Source of the DNA: Candidatus Brocadiia bacterium
GTDB taxonomy: Bacteria > Planctomycetota > PUPC01 > DSUN01
Length of the DNA: 5,229 nucleotides
Assembly: GCA_016782825.1 (NCBI GenBank)
Contig: JADHXT010000277.1
Location: forward strand, 1-5,229
Direction of reading: 5' to 3'
The notes under the pieces were generated by a model, which saw nothing but the letters and a program-made list of their open reading frames with translations, was not told where the DNA came from and searched no databases. The number at the start of each line of letters is the position of its first letter. Position 1 is the first letter of the stretch. This document shows, in pieces, positions 1 to 5,229 of the stretch. The position numbers were made by a program, and so were the translations under genes.

Positions 1-54
1 CACGGCTCAAGCGGGCCCCACGATTTGGGGTCGCGCTCGAGATCAAGGCGGGGC

Positions 55-83
55 TTGCCCGTGACAGGCCCTTCGGCTATCAT
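55..83 (+). promoter_or_regulatory. Possible sigma70-type promoter for the LamG lipoprotein gene
   Basis: TTGCCC (55-60) and TATCAT (78-83) are separated by exactly 17 bases. The second box matches the -10 consensus at five of six positions; the first matches the -35 only in TTG. The patch around 72-92 is noticeably more AT-rich than the rest of the window. A start of transcription near 90 would leave a leader of about 60 nt carrying a small hairpin (GGCCGC 94-99 with GCGGCC 107-112). Planctomycete promoters are poorly defined, so this is a weak consensus match only. Confidence 0.25.
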
Positions 84-136
84 TCAGCATACTGGCCGCC
101 GCGCGAGCGGCCGGCCCCAACGCGATGACCCCGGAC

Positions 137-141
137 AGGAG
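137..141 (+). promoter_or_regulatory. Ribosome binding site fixing the LamG gene start
   Basis: AGGAG lies 9 nt upstream of the ATG at 151. It supports that start over the in-frame ATG at 25, whose extra 42 residues are arginine-rich, low in complexity and would bury the lipoprotein signal peptide. Confidence 0.6.
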
Positions 142-150
142 CAGAGACGA

Positions 151-864
151 ATGGATTCGGCTCACCGACTGCGCGGCATCGTCCCAGCGCTTGTGGTGCT
201 CTCGGGCGCCTTGGCGCTCGTCGGCTGTGGGCGCTGGACCACCGGCATGGCCCGCAGGGAGCGGGGCCTCGTGGCCCACTGGAAGTTCGACCGCAAAGGC
301 GGCAAGCGGATCAGGGACTCGTCGGGCCTCGGCAACCACGGCACGGTCTACGGCGCCCGCCGCATCGAGGGCAAGGAGGGCAGGGCGCTGCTCTTCGACT
401 CGCCGCGGGCCTACGTGAAGATCCCGAGCCGCAAGAGCCTCAGCCTCGACCGCGCCCTCTCCATCGAGGCCTGGATCCGCCCCCAGGACCTCAGCAAGGG
501 CTCCCGCACCATCCTCTCGAAGCACGACGAATACGCCCTCCGCATCGACAATCCCGAGGAGGGCAACAAGCTCTCCTTCTTCGTCCACGTCGGCACGCCC
601 GCCGTCAAGTGGGAGCCGCGGGTCTCGAGCGTCACGCGGCCCACCCTCAACCGCTGGCAGAAGGTGCTCGCCGTGTGGACCGGCTCCGAGCTCCGCCTCT
701 ACATCGACGGCACGCTCGTCAGCACGCAGCGCCGCTTCGGACGCCCCAACCCCAATCCCTATCCGCTCATGATCGGCAACTGGGAGTTCCCCTCCTGCCA
801 CGGCATCCACTTCATGGGCTCCATCGACGAGGTCAAGGTCTACAACTACGCCAAGACGCCCTAA
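151..864 (+). CDS. LamG-domain (concanavalin A-like) lipoprotein
   Basis: This 237-residue protein is predicted to be exported and lipid-anchored. Residues 1-26 form a lipoprotein signal peptide: a short basic stretch (R6, R8), a hydrophobic core (about 10-24) and the lipobox L23-V24-G25-C26. From about residue 38 to the end it reads as a single LamG/LamG_3 jelly-roll domain. Family hallmarks are the opening 'LVAHWKFD', 'DSSGLGNHGT' (57-65), 'SIEAWIRP' (104-111), 'RWQKVLAVW' (168-176), 'LYIDGTLV' (183-190) and the closing 'GSIDEVKVYNYA' (223-234). Such domains bind carbohydrate or protein and are abundant on planctomycete surfaces; no catalytic domain is attached, so a binding or adhesion role is inferred and the ligand is unknown. 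The start at 151 was chosen for its AGGAG site and because it places the signal peptide at the N-terminus. A palindromic element lies between it and the sulfatase gene, so co-transcription with that gene is uncertain. Confidence 0.88.
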   Translation: MDSAHRLRGIVPALVVLSGALALVGCGRWTTGMARRERGLVAHWKFDRKGGKRIRDSSGLGNHGTVYGARRIEGKEGRALLFDSPRAYVKIPSRKSLSLDRALSIEAWIRPQDLSKGSRTILSKHDEYALRIDNPEEGNKLSFFVHVGTPAVKWEPRVSSVTRPTLNRWQKVLAVWTGSELRLYIDGTLVSTQRRFGRPNPNPYPLMIGNWEFPSCHGIHFMGSIDEVKVYNYAKTP

Positions 865-901
865 GCGACTGTCCCAGAGCGACCCGCGCTCGGTACCGTG
901 T

Positions 902-1004
902 GGGAGGGCGAAGCTCCCGCTGAGCCGCGAACGAGGGGGACGCACCCGCCGAGACGGCCGTCCGCCCAAAGCGGACGGCGGCTCGGCAGGAGCCTCGCCC
1001 TCCC
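902..1004. repeat. Interspersed palindromic element, copy 1 (103 bp)
   Basis: Two 26-bp arms, 902-927 and 979-1004, are inverted repeats matching at 23 of 26 positions; the mismatched pairs are 912/994, 918/988 and 921/985. Nested inside is a perfect 9-bp stem, GCCGTCCGC (957-965) and GCGGACGGC (971-979), with loop CCAAA. A second copy at 4332-4435 has the same orientation and the same three arm mismatches. The element carries no gene of its own. Its minus-strand reading contains the peptide 'EGEAPAEPPSA', which I recall from spurious planctomycete ORFs, suggesting a widespread non-autonomous repeat. As RNA it would fold into a long GC-rich hairpin between the LamG and sulfatase genes and could end or shield transcripts, but no T-run follows. 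Confidence 0.85.
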
Positions 1005-1035
1005 GAGGCCCATCCCGAGAGAGCGTTAACCGTCC

Positions 1036-1040
1036 GAGGA
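1036..1040 (+). promoter_or_regulatory. Ribosome binding site deciding the sulfatase start
   Basis: GAGGA precedes three consecutive in-frame start codons: GTG 1045 (4 nt away), ATG 1048 (7 nt) and ATG 1051 (10 nt). The spacing favours ATG 1048. The choice changes the protein by one residue at most either way and does not affect the Tat signal. Confidence 0.5.
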
Positions 1041-1047
1041 TCCTGTG

Positions 1048-2631
1048 ATGATGATCGACCGGCGTCGGTTCCTTCGCCTCGTAGCGGGCGGCGCGGCCGG
1101 TTTCGCGGGCGCGTCGCTTCCCGGCCGTGCCCGCGCGGCCAGCGGCAGCCGGCCGAACATCCTGCTCGTCATGGCCGACGACATGGGCTACTCGGATATC
1201 GGCTGCTACGGCGGCGAGATCCAGACGCCCCATCTCGACCGTCTGGCCAAGGGCGGCATCCGCTTCACCCAGTTCTACAACAACGCCAAGTGTGGCCCGA
1301 CCCGTGCGTCGCTGCTGACAGGCCTCTATTCGCAGGCCGTCGGCTCCTCCAATCTGGCGAAGGGCGTCACCCTCGGCGAGGCGCTGCGCCCGGCTGGCTA
1401 CCGCACGCTGATGACCGGCAAGTGGCACCAGGCCAGCATCCCCTGCAAGCGCGGCTTCGACCGCTACTTCGGCCTCGCCGACGGCTGCTGCAACTTCTGG
1501 AACCCCGGCCCCCGACGCCCCGGCGAGCCCGAGCCCGGCCGCAAGAACTTTCCCCGACGCTGGGCCATCGACCTCAAGGAGTTCCGCCCCTGGACCCCGC
1601 CGGCGAAGTTCTACACCACCGACGCCTTCACCGACTACGCCCTCGGCTACCTCGATCAATACGGCCGCGAGGGCAAGCCGTGGCTCCTCTACGTGGCCTA
1701 CACGGCCCCCCACTACCCGCTCCACGCCTGGCCCGACGACATCGCCAGGTATCGCGGCAAGTACATGAAGGGCTGGGACGCGCTGCGTCAGGAACGCTAC
1801 CGGCGGATGGTGCGCATGAAGCTCATCGACCCGAGCTGGAAGCTCTCGCCGCGAGACCCGCGCTCGAAGGGTTGGGACAGCCTGTCGGATGACCAGAAGC
1901 GCGAGATGGACCTCAAGATGGCCGTCTACGCCGCCATGATCGACCGCATGGACCGGAACATCGGCCGCCTGCTCGCCAAGATCAAGGCTCTGGGCCAGGA
2001 GGAGAACACCCTCGTCCTCTTCCTCGCCGACAACGGCGGCTGCGCCGAGAACGTGAACAAGACGCCCAAGATCCCGGCCGGGCCGGTCGAGTCGTATCGC
2101 ACCGTCGACCTGCCGTGGGCCAACGCCTCCAATACGCCGTTCCGCAAGTTCAAGCGCTACGACCACGAGGGCGGCATCGCCACGCCGCTCGTCGCCTACT
2201 GGCCCGCGGTCATCAAGAAGGGCGGCGCCATCACCCACCAGGTCGGCCACATCATCGATCTCATGGCCACCTGCATCGACGTCGGCGGCGCCCAGTACCC
2301 CAAGGAGTTCGGCGGGAGGACGATCCTCCCCCTCGAAGGCAAGAGCCTGCTGCCCATCCTCGAGGGGAAGACCCGCGAGGGGCACGACGCCATCTTCTGG
2401 CAGTTCTCCAGTGCCCGCGCGGTGCGGCAGGGCAAGTGGAAGCTCGTGGTCGACGGCAAAGGCCCCTGGGAGCTCTACGACCTCGAGGCCGATCGCACCG
2501 AGCTCCACAACCTCGCCGACAAGCACCCCGACAAGGTCAAGGAGCTCGCCGCCCTCTGGGACGCCTGGGCCAAGCGCTGTCGTGCCGGCTCCGGGGCGAA
2601 GCGCAAGCCCAAGAAGCCGAAGACGACATGA
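1048..2631 (+). CDS. Tat-exported Cys-type sulfatase (arylsulfatase family)
   Basis: This 527-residue enzyme is predicted to hydrolyse sulfate esters, probably on a polysaccharide, outside the cytoplasm. The N-terminus has a twin-arginine signal: 'DRRRFLR' (4-10), a Gly/Ala-rich hydrophobic stretch and a likely cleavage site after A28-R29-A30. The mature part starts with the metal-binding 'ADDMGY' (D44, D45). The maturation signature C-x-P-x-R is C82-G-P-T-R86, where Cys becomes formylglycine. Further family residues are K125 and H127 in 'TGKWH', H222 in 'APHYP', D328-N329 in 'LADNGG' and K367 or K369 before 'HEGGIATP'. The C-terminus carries the usual 'WELYDLEADRTELHNLA' block and then a basic tail (KRKPKKPK). 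The 'RYRGKYMKGWDALRQERY' stretch resembles Pseudomonas AtsA-like arylsulfatases; the substrate is not deducible. The segment between C82 and K125 seems shorter than in many relatives. No formylglycine-generating enzyme or anaerobic maturase is in the window. Its stop overlaps the next gene. Confidence 0.93.
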   Translation: MMIDRRRFLRLVAGGAAGFAGASLPGRARAASGSRPNILLVMADDMGYSDIGCYGGEIQTPHLDRLAKGGIRFTQFYNNAKCGPTRASLLTGLYSQAVGSSNLAKGVTLGEALRPAGYRTLMTGKWHQASIPCKRGFDRYFGLADGCCNFWNPGPRRPGEPEPGRKNFPRRWAIDLKEFRPWTPPAKFYTTDAFTDYALGYLDQYGREGKPWLLYVAYTAPHYPLHAWPDDIARYRGKYMKGWDALRQERYRRMVRMKLIDPSWKLSPRDPRSKGWDSLSDDQKREMDLKMAVYAAMIDRMDRNIGRLLAKIKALGQEENTLVLFLADNGGCAENVNKTPKIPAGPVESYRTVDLPWANASNTPFRKFKRYDHEGGIATPLVAYWPAVIKKGGAITHQVGHIIDLMATCIDVGGAQYPKEFGGRTILPLEGKSLLPILEGKTREGHDAIFWQFSSARAVRQGKWKLVVDGKGPWELYDLEADRTELHNLADKHPDKVKELAALWDAWAKRCRAGSGAKRKPKKPKTT

Positions 2632-2954
2632 CGAAGACCGACCCCTCGTTCCGCGACTTCGTGCTCGACCAGCTTGCCGGACTCGGCGACGTCACGTGCC
2701 GCGCCATGTTCGGCGGCCACGGCCTCTACTGCGGCGGCGTCTTCTTCGCCATCCTCTGGGCTGGCCGCCTCTTCCTCAAGACCGGCGACCAGACCCGCCG
2801 ATCCTACATCGACGCCGGCAGCGGCCCGTTCCGCCCCAGCGACAAGCAGACCCTCAAGACCTACTACGAAGTGCCCGTCGACGTGCTCGAGGATGCCGAT
2901 CGCCTGGCCGAATGGGCCAACGTGGCCATGGCCGTAGCCCGAGCCGTGTCGTGA
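2628..2954 (+). CDS. TfoX N-terminal-domain protein
   Basis: This 108-residue cytoplasmic protein consists almost wholly of a TfoX_N-type domain. Diagnostic stretches are 'VTCRAMFGGHGLYCGGVFFA' (22-41), 'GRLFLKTGD' (46-54), 'AGSGPF' (63-68) and 'KTYYEVPVDVLEDADRLAEWA' (from 77). It has no signal peptide, membrane segment or C-terminal TfoX helix-hairpin-helix part. In gammaproteobacteria the full-length relative TfoX/Sxy acts in competence control; stand-alone N-terminal domains are common elsewhere and their role is not established, so a competence role should not be assumed. The ATG overlaps the sulfatase stop as ATGA, and no Shine-Dalgarno sequence is visible, which points to translational coupling with the sulfatase. 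The next gene follows after 29 bp. Confidence 0.85.
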   Translation: MTKTDPSFRDFVLDQLAGLGDVTCRAMFGGHGLYCGGVFFAILWAGRLFLKTGDQTRRSYIDAGSGPFRPSDKQTLKTYYEVPVDVLEDADRLAEWANVAMAVARAVS

Positions 2955-2969
2955 GACGACGATTCGCCC

Positions 2970-2975
2970 AAGGAG
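2970..2975 (+). promoter_or_regulatory. Strong ribosome binding site for the beta-helix lipoprotein
   Basis: AAGGAG sits 8 nt before the ATG at 2984, the clearest Shine-Dalgarno sequence in the window. It rules out the in-frame extension reaching back to 2411, which overlaps two real genes in another frame. Confidence 0.75.
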
Positions 2976-2983
2976 ATGAACGA

Positions 2984-4315
2984 ATGCGCCTTCCCTGCAC
3001 GCTTGCTGCTCTCGCCTTTCTCGTGCTCGCCATCGGCTGCGTGCCGCCGCCGCCCGACATCGACCGGATGCCGGAGGCCGGGCTGAGGGAGCAGAGCGAC
3101 GAGCGCGTGCGCGACGTGCTCATCGGCAAGATCAAGGTGGCCAATGCCGCATGGTGGGGCTTCGACGCGGAAGACTCGACGGCGGCGATCCAGGGAGCCA
3201 TCGACTCGCGGGCGCCGGCCGTGCTGATCCCGAACATGGGCAAAGACTGGATCGTCTCGCAGACCATCCGCCTGCGGAGCAACCAGCGGGTGCTCCTCCA
3301 GCGCGGAGCCGTGGTGGCGGCGATGAAGGGCAAGTTCCTGGGCCGCGGCGAGGCGCTGTTCCTGGCCGAGAACCGCCAGAACGTCTATCTCTACGGCTAC
3401 GGCGCCACCCTGCGGATGCGCAAGGCCGACTACACGGAGCCGCCCTACCAGAAGGCCGAGTGGCGCCACGCGCTGTCGCTGCGGGGCTGCACCCGCGTGC
3501 AGGTGCACGGCCTCACCCTCGCCGAGAGCGGCGGCGACGGCATCTACATCGGTACGACGAAGGAGCACCGCGCCTGCCGCCAGGTGCTCATCAAGGACGT
3601 GACCTGCGACGGCAACCATCGCCAGGGCATCAGCGTCATTTCCGCCGATGGCCTGCTCATCGATAGCTGCCGCCTGCTGAACACGAAGGGCACGGCGCCC
3701 CAGGCCGGCATCGACCTCGAGCCCAACCGTCCCAACGAGCACCTCGCCAACGTGGTGATCCGCAACTGCGTCGTCGAGGGCAACGCCGGCCCGGGCATCT
3801 ACGCCTACCTGGCTCATCTCGACCGCACGTCGTGGCCGCTGTCGGTGCGGGTCGAGGACTGCACGGTGCGCGCCTGCGGCTCATTTGGCATCGGCGGCGG
3901 CGCGCTCGGCGACGACGGGCCGCGGGGCTACATCACCTTCTCCGATGTCCGGGTCGAAGGCACCCACGGCCCCGGTGCCTACGTCTACGACAAGTCGGCC
4001 GACCGCGCCCGCTTCCGCTTCGTCCGCTGCAAATGGAGCAACGTGGCCCGCAGACACGGCAATCCCATCGCCATCGCTCTCCGGGGGCCGAAGATGACCC
4101 AGAAGCCGGGCGGCCTCTACTTCGCCGCCTGCCGCGTCGAGGACGACCGGGATCGCCCCTTCCTGGTCTTCTCGAGCAAGGTGGCCGAGGCGGCCCTCGC
4201 CGACGTCCGGGGCACCCTCGCCGTCAAGAACCCCAATGGCGCCCGGATGGACCTCGGCGCCAGGCAGGAGCGCTGCCGCATCCGGATCGCCGACTACGAG
4301 CCTGCTTCAGAGTGA
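2984..4315 (+). CDS. Right-handed parallel beta-helix lipoprotein, pectate-lyase-like fold
   Basis: This 443-residue protein starts with a lipoprotein signal peptide: hydrophobic core 7-17, lipobox A16-I17-G18-C19, then a proline-rich linker (PPPP 21-24). 'DAEDSTAAIQGAIDS' (61-75) and the following 'AVLIP' are typical of the first coil of pectate-lyase-superfamily proteins. Residues about 130-350 are a ladder of beta-helix coils with recurring 'VxIxxxxxxxN/DGIxV' periodicity: 'VQVHGLTLAESGGDGIYIG' (172-190), 'VLIKDVTCDGNHRQGISV' (201-218), 'LLIDSCRLLNTKGTAPQAG' (224-242) and 'VVIRNCVVEGNAGPGIYAY' (257-275). Polar residues recur at the turns (D185, N211-H212-R213-Q214, D244, E246). The fold is typical of polysaccharide lyases and some glycoside hydrolases, but I see no recognised GH28 or lyase active-site signature, so the reaction is unassigned. 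It probably forms an operon with the sulfatase and TfoX-domain genes, which suggests work on a sulfated glycan. A structural or binding role is the alternative. Confidence 0.88.
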   Translation: MRLPCTLAALAFLVLAIGCVPPPPDIDRMPEAGLREQSDERVRDVLIGKIKVANAAWWGFDAEDSTAAIQGAIDSRAPAVLIPNMGKDWIVSQTIRLRSNQRVLLQRGAVVAAMKGKFLGRGEALFLAENRQNVYLYGYGATLRMRKADYTEPPYQKAEWRHALSLRGCTRVQVHGLTLAESGGDGIYIGTTKEHRACRQVLIKDVTCDGNHRQGISVISADGLLIDSCRLLNTKGTAPQAGIDLEPNRPNEHLANVVIRNCVVEGNAGPGIYAYLAHLDRTSWPLSVRVEDCTVRACGSFGIGGGALGDDGPRGYITFSDVRVEGTHGPGAYVYDKSADRARFRFVRCKWSNVARRHGNPIAIALRGPKMTQKPGGLYFAACRVEDDRDRPFLVFSSKVAEAALADVRGTLAVKNPNGARMDLGARQERCRIRIADYEPASE

Positions 4316-4317
4316 GC

Positions 4318-4330
4318 CCCCGATCCGGGG
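4318..4330 (+). terminator. Small GC hairpin after the beta-helix gene
   Basis: CCCCG (4318-4322) and CGGGG (4326-4330) form a 5-bp stem with loop ATC, beginning 3 nt after the stop codon. No T-run follows and the next palindrome starts at 4332, so any termination effect would have to come from the pair of structures. Weak on its own. Confidence 0.25.
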
Positions 4331-4331
4331 T

Positions 4332-4435
4332 GGGAGGGCGAAGCTCCCGCTGAGCCGCGAACGGGGGCAACGCGGGACACCGAGACTGCCGTCCGCACAA
4401 GGCGGACGGCGGCTCGGCAGGAGCCTCGCCCTCCC
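4332..4435. repeat. Interspersed palindromic element, copy 2 (104 bp)
   Basis: This is a direct repeat of the element at 902-1004. The first 32 bases and the last 34 bases are identical between the copies, as are both sides of the nested 9-bp stem (4388-4396 and 4402-4410). Differences lie in the inner spacer (4364-4387 here) and in the 5-nt loop (ACAAG here, CCAAA in copy 1). The 26-bp arms are 4332-4357 and 4410-4435; the flanking T4331 and A4436 would add one more pair. It separates the beta-helix gene from the broken phosphatase gene and contains no gene. No obvious target-site duplication flanks either copy. Confidence 0.85.
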
Positions 4436-4462
4436 AGAGCTCGCTTTGGAACAGGCTCTGGG
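4433..4462 (+). other. Inverted repeat upstream of the phosphatase gene
   Basis: CCCAGAGC (4433-4440) and GCTCTGGG (4455-4462) are a perfect 8-bp inverted repeat around a 14-nt loop. The left arm shares its first three bases with the end of palindromic element copy 2, so full pairing of the two structures would compete. It ends 20 nt before the phosphatase ATG and could be a leader hairpin, an operator-like dyad or coincidence. Confidence 0.35.
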
Positions 4463-4482
4463 TAACACACGACGGGACGGCG

Positions 4483-5229
4483 ATGAAGATCCGCTCCAAG
4501 ATGCTGATCCTGCTGCTCACCATCGCGCTGGTGCCGATGGCGGTCAGCGCCGTGTTCCATCGGCTGTCGACGCGCAGGTGCTGCTCGTCTACCCCCACCC
4601 CGATTCGGTAAAGGAAGACAAGCTGCTGATCGTGGCCCAGGAGAGCTACCAGGGCCACGTGGAGAGCTGGCGCGCCACCATCGAGTACCAGCATCTCGAG
4701 GCCGACGACCATGCCCAGATGCGCGCGTTGATCGCCGATGCGGTGGCCGGCAAGGCGGGCGTGCGCCAGATGGCCTGCCGATGCACCGACGCCATCTGGG
4801 CTCACGGCTCGGGAAGCCCCAATGAGCCCTTCCCCGTCGTCATCATGCCCTACGAGCGCATCATCGCACGCGCCGTCGAGGCCGAGCAGTATGTCCTCAG
4901 GGAAACGGTGCGGGGCCTCCAGATCACCGGCGTGTTGCTGCTGGTCGTCATCGCCGTCGTCATCGTGGTGGCCCGGCGGCGGGCGAGGTCGCTGTCGCGT
5001 CCCATCCGCAGGCTGGCCGAGGCCGGCCAGCGGCTCGCCGACGGCGACTTCGAGGCGCGGGTCGACATCCAGACCGGCGGCGAGCTCCAGGCCCTCGGCG
5101 AGGTCTTCAACGAGACCGGCCCGAAGCTCGCCGAGCGCGAGCGCATGAAGCAGAGCCTCGCCCTGGCCATGGAGGTGCGGCAGCACCTGCTGCCCCACGG
5201 ATCGCCGTCGCTGCCCGGCTTCGACATCG
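4483..5229 (+). pseudogene. Broken, partial RsbU-like HAMP/SpoIIE sensor phosphatase
   Basis: Intact relatives are membrane sensors: a periplasmic Cache-type domain between two membrane helices, then HAMP and a PP2C/SpoIIE serine phosphatase acting on anti-sigma-factor antagonists. Here the ATG at 4483 opens a typical first membrane segment, 'KMLILLLTIALVPMAVSAVF', but that frame stops at TAA 4609-4611 after 42 residues. The rest of the family match is in another frame, open from about 4560 to the window end. From 4578 it gives 217 codons: a membrane-proximal sensor remnant ('LLIVAQESYQGHVESWRATI', 16-35), a second membrane helix (about 114-133), a HAMP domain (about 137-190, 'RPIRRLAEAGQRLADGDFEA') and the linker 'SLALAMEVRQHLLP' (193-206) that leads into the SpoIIE domain. 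The phosphatase domain itself lies beyond the window. Only about 110 residues separate the helices, versus roughly 300 or more in relatives as I recall, so the frame change coincides with a probable internal deletion. The ATG has only a weak GGGACGG behind it. An assembly error is the main alternative. Confidence 0.75.

Noticed and set aside
16..30. CCCCA/TGGGG hairpin at the window start as a terminator of an upstream gene.
   Set aside because: The stem is only 5 bp with a 5-nt loop, no T-run follows, and no upstream gene end is visible.
25..150. In-frame N-terminal extension of the LamG protein by 42 residues.
   Set aside because: It is arginine-rich with no ribosome binding site and would displace the lipoprotein signal from the N-terminus.
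877..891. GAGCG/CGCTC 5-bp inverted repeat after the LamG stop codon.
   Set aside because: Stems this short are expected by chance in GC-rich sequence and nothing else supports it.
43..2526. An 827-codon open frame on the minus strand, spanning the LamG gene, repeat copy 1 and most of the sulfatase gene.
   Set aside because: It lies antisense to two clear genes, its translation is low-complexity (Val/Ala/Gly/Leu/Asp/Glu-rich) with no recognisable domain, and it reads through the palindromic element. Long antisense frames are expected opposite GC-rich genes.
2411..2983. In-frame N-terminal extension of the beta-helix protein by 191 residues.
   Set aside because: It overlaps the sulfatase end and the whole TfoX-domain gene, is Arg/Pro/Ser-rich, and would bury a good lipoprotein signal peptide preceded by AAGGAG.
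2864..3817. A 317-codon minus-strand frame opposite the beta-helix gene.
   Set aside because: Its composition is biased and without domains, and the opposing frame has a signal peptide, a strong ribosome binding site and a clear fold pattern.
902..4435. CRISPR array or complete insertion sequence formed by the repeated elements.
   Set aside because: There are only two copies, 3.4 kb apart with genes between them, and no transposase or cas gene.
4224..5198. A 324-codon minus-strand frame opposite the phosphatase region.
   Set aside because: It includes the repeat-derived 'EGEAPAEP' peptide and otherwise mirrors the HAMP coding strand; no domain is recognisable.

Overview
The window is GC-rich, and every gene I can support lies on the + strand. 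It looks like a chromosomal fragment of a Planctomycetota or related PVC-group bacterium. The grounds are a Tat-exported Cys-type sulfatase, two lipoproteins (one LamG-type, one beta-helix), an RsbU-like HAMP phosphatase, and an interspersed palindromic element whose minus-strand reading contains the peptide 'EGEAPAEP'. From memory that peptide recurs in spurious planctomycete ORFs. The taxonomic call is an inference; no rRNA or other marker gene is present.

Layout: 1-150 is a leader with a weak promoter-like pair and small hairpins. 151-864 encodes a LamG/concanavalin-like lipoprotein. 902-1004 is the first copy of a 103-bp palindromic element. 1048-2631 encodes a Tat-secreted arylsulfatase-type enzyme, 2628-2954 a small TfoX N-terminal-domain protein overlapping it by 4 bp (ATGA), and 2984-4315 a lipoprotein with a right-handed parallel beta-helix, 29 bp further on behind a strong ribosome binding site. 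4332-4435 is a second copy of the element in the same orientation. 4483 to the window end holds the start of a HAMP/SpoIIE-type (RsbU-like) membrane sensor phosphatase that is broken: its N-terminal membrane segment and its membrane-proximal sensor region are in different frames, and most of the periplasmic sensor domain appears to be missing. The gene runs off the window.

The sulfatase, TfoX-domain and beta-helix genes look like one transcription unit. A desulfating enzyme beside a carbohydrate-active-looking beta-helix lipoprotein suggests work on a sulfated polysaccharide outside the cytoplasm; the LamG lipoprotein could bind glycan or protein at the same surface. The TfoX-domain protein has no obvious place in that pathway. 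No sulfatase-maturing enzyme, transporter, transcriptional regulator, transposase, tRNA, rRNA or CRISPR array is visible.

The points most worth a second look are the pair of near-identical palindromic elements bracketing the sulfatase block, the apparent internal deletion in the phosphatase gene, and a set of polar residues at the beta-helix turns that could form an active-site groove. I see no convincing new multi-gene defence or mobile system here.
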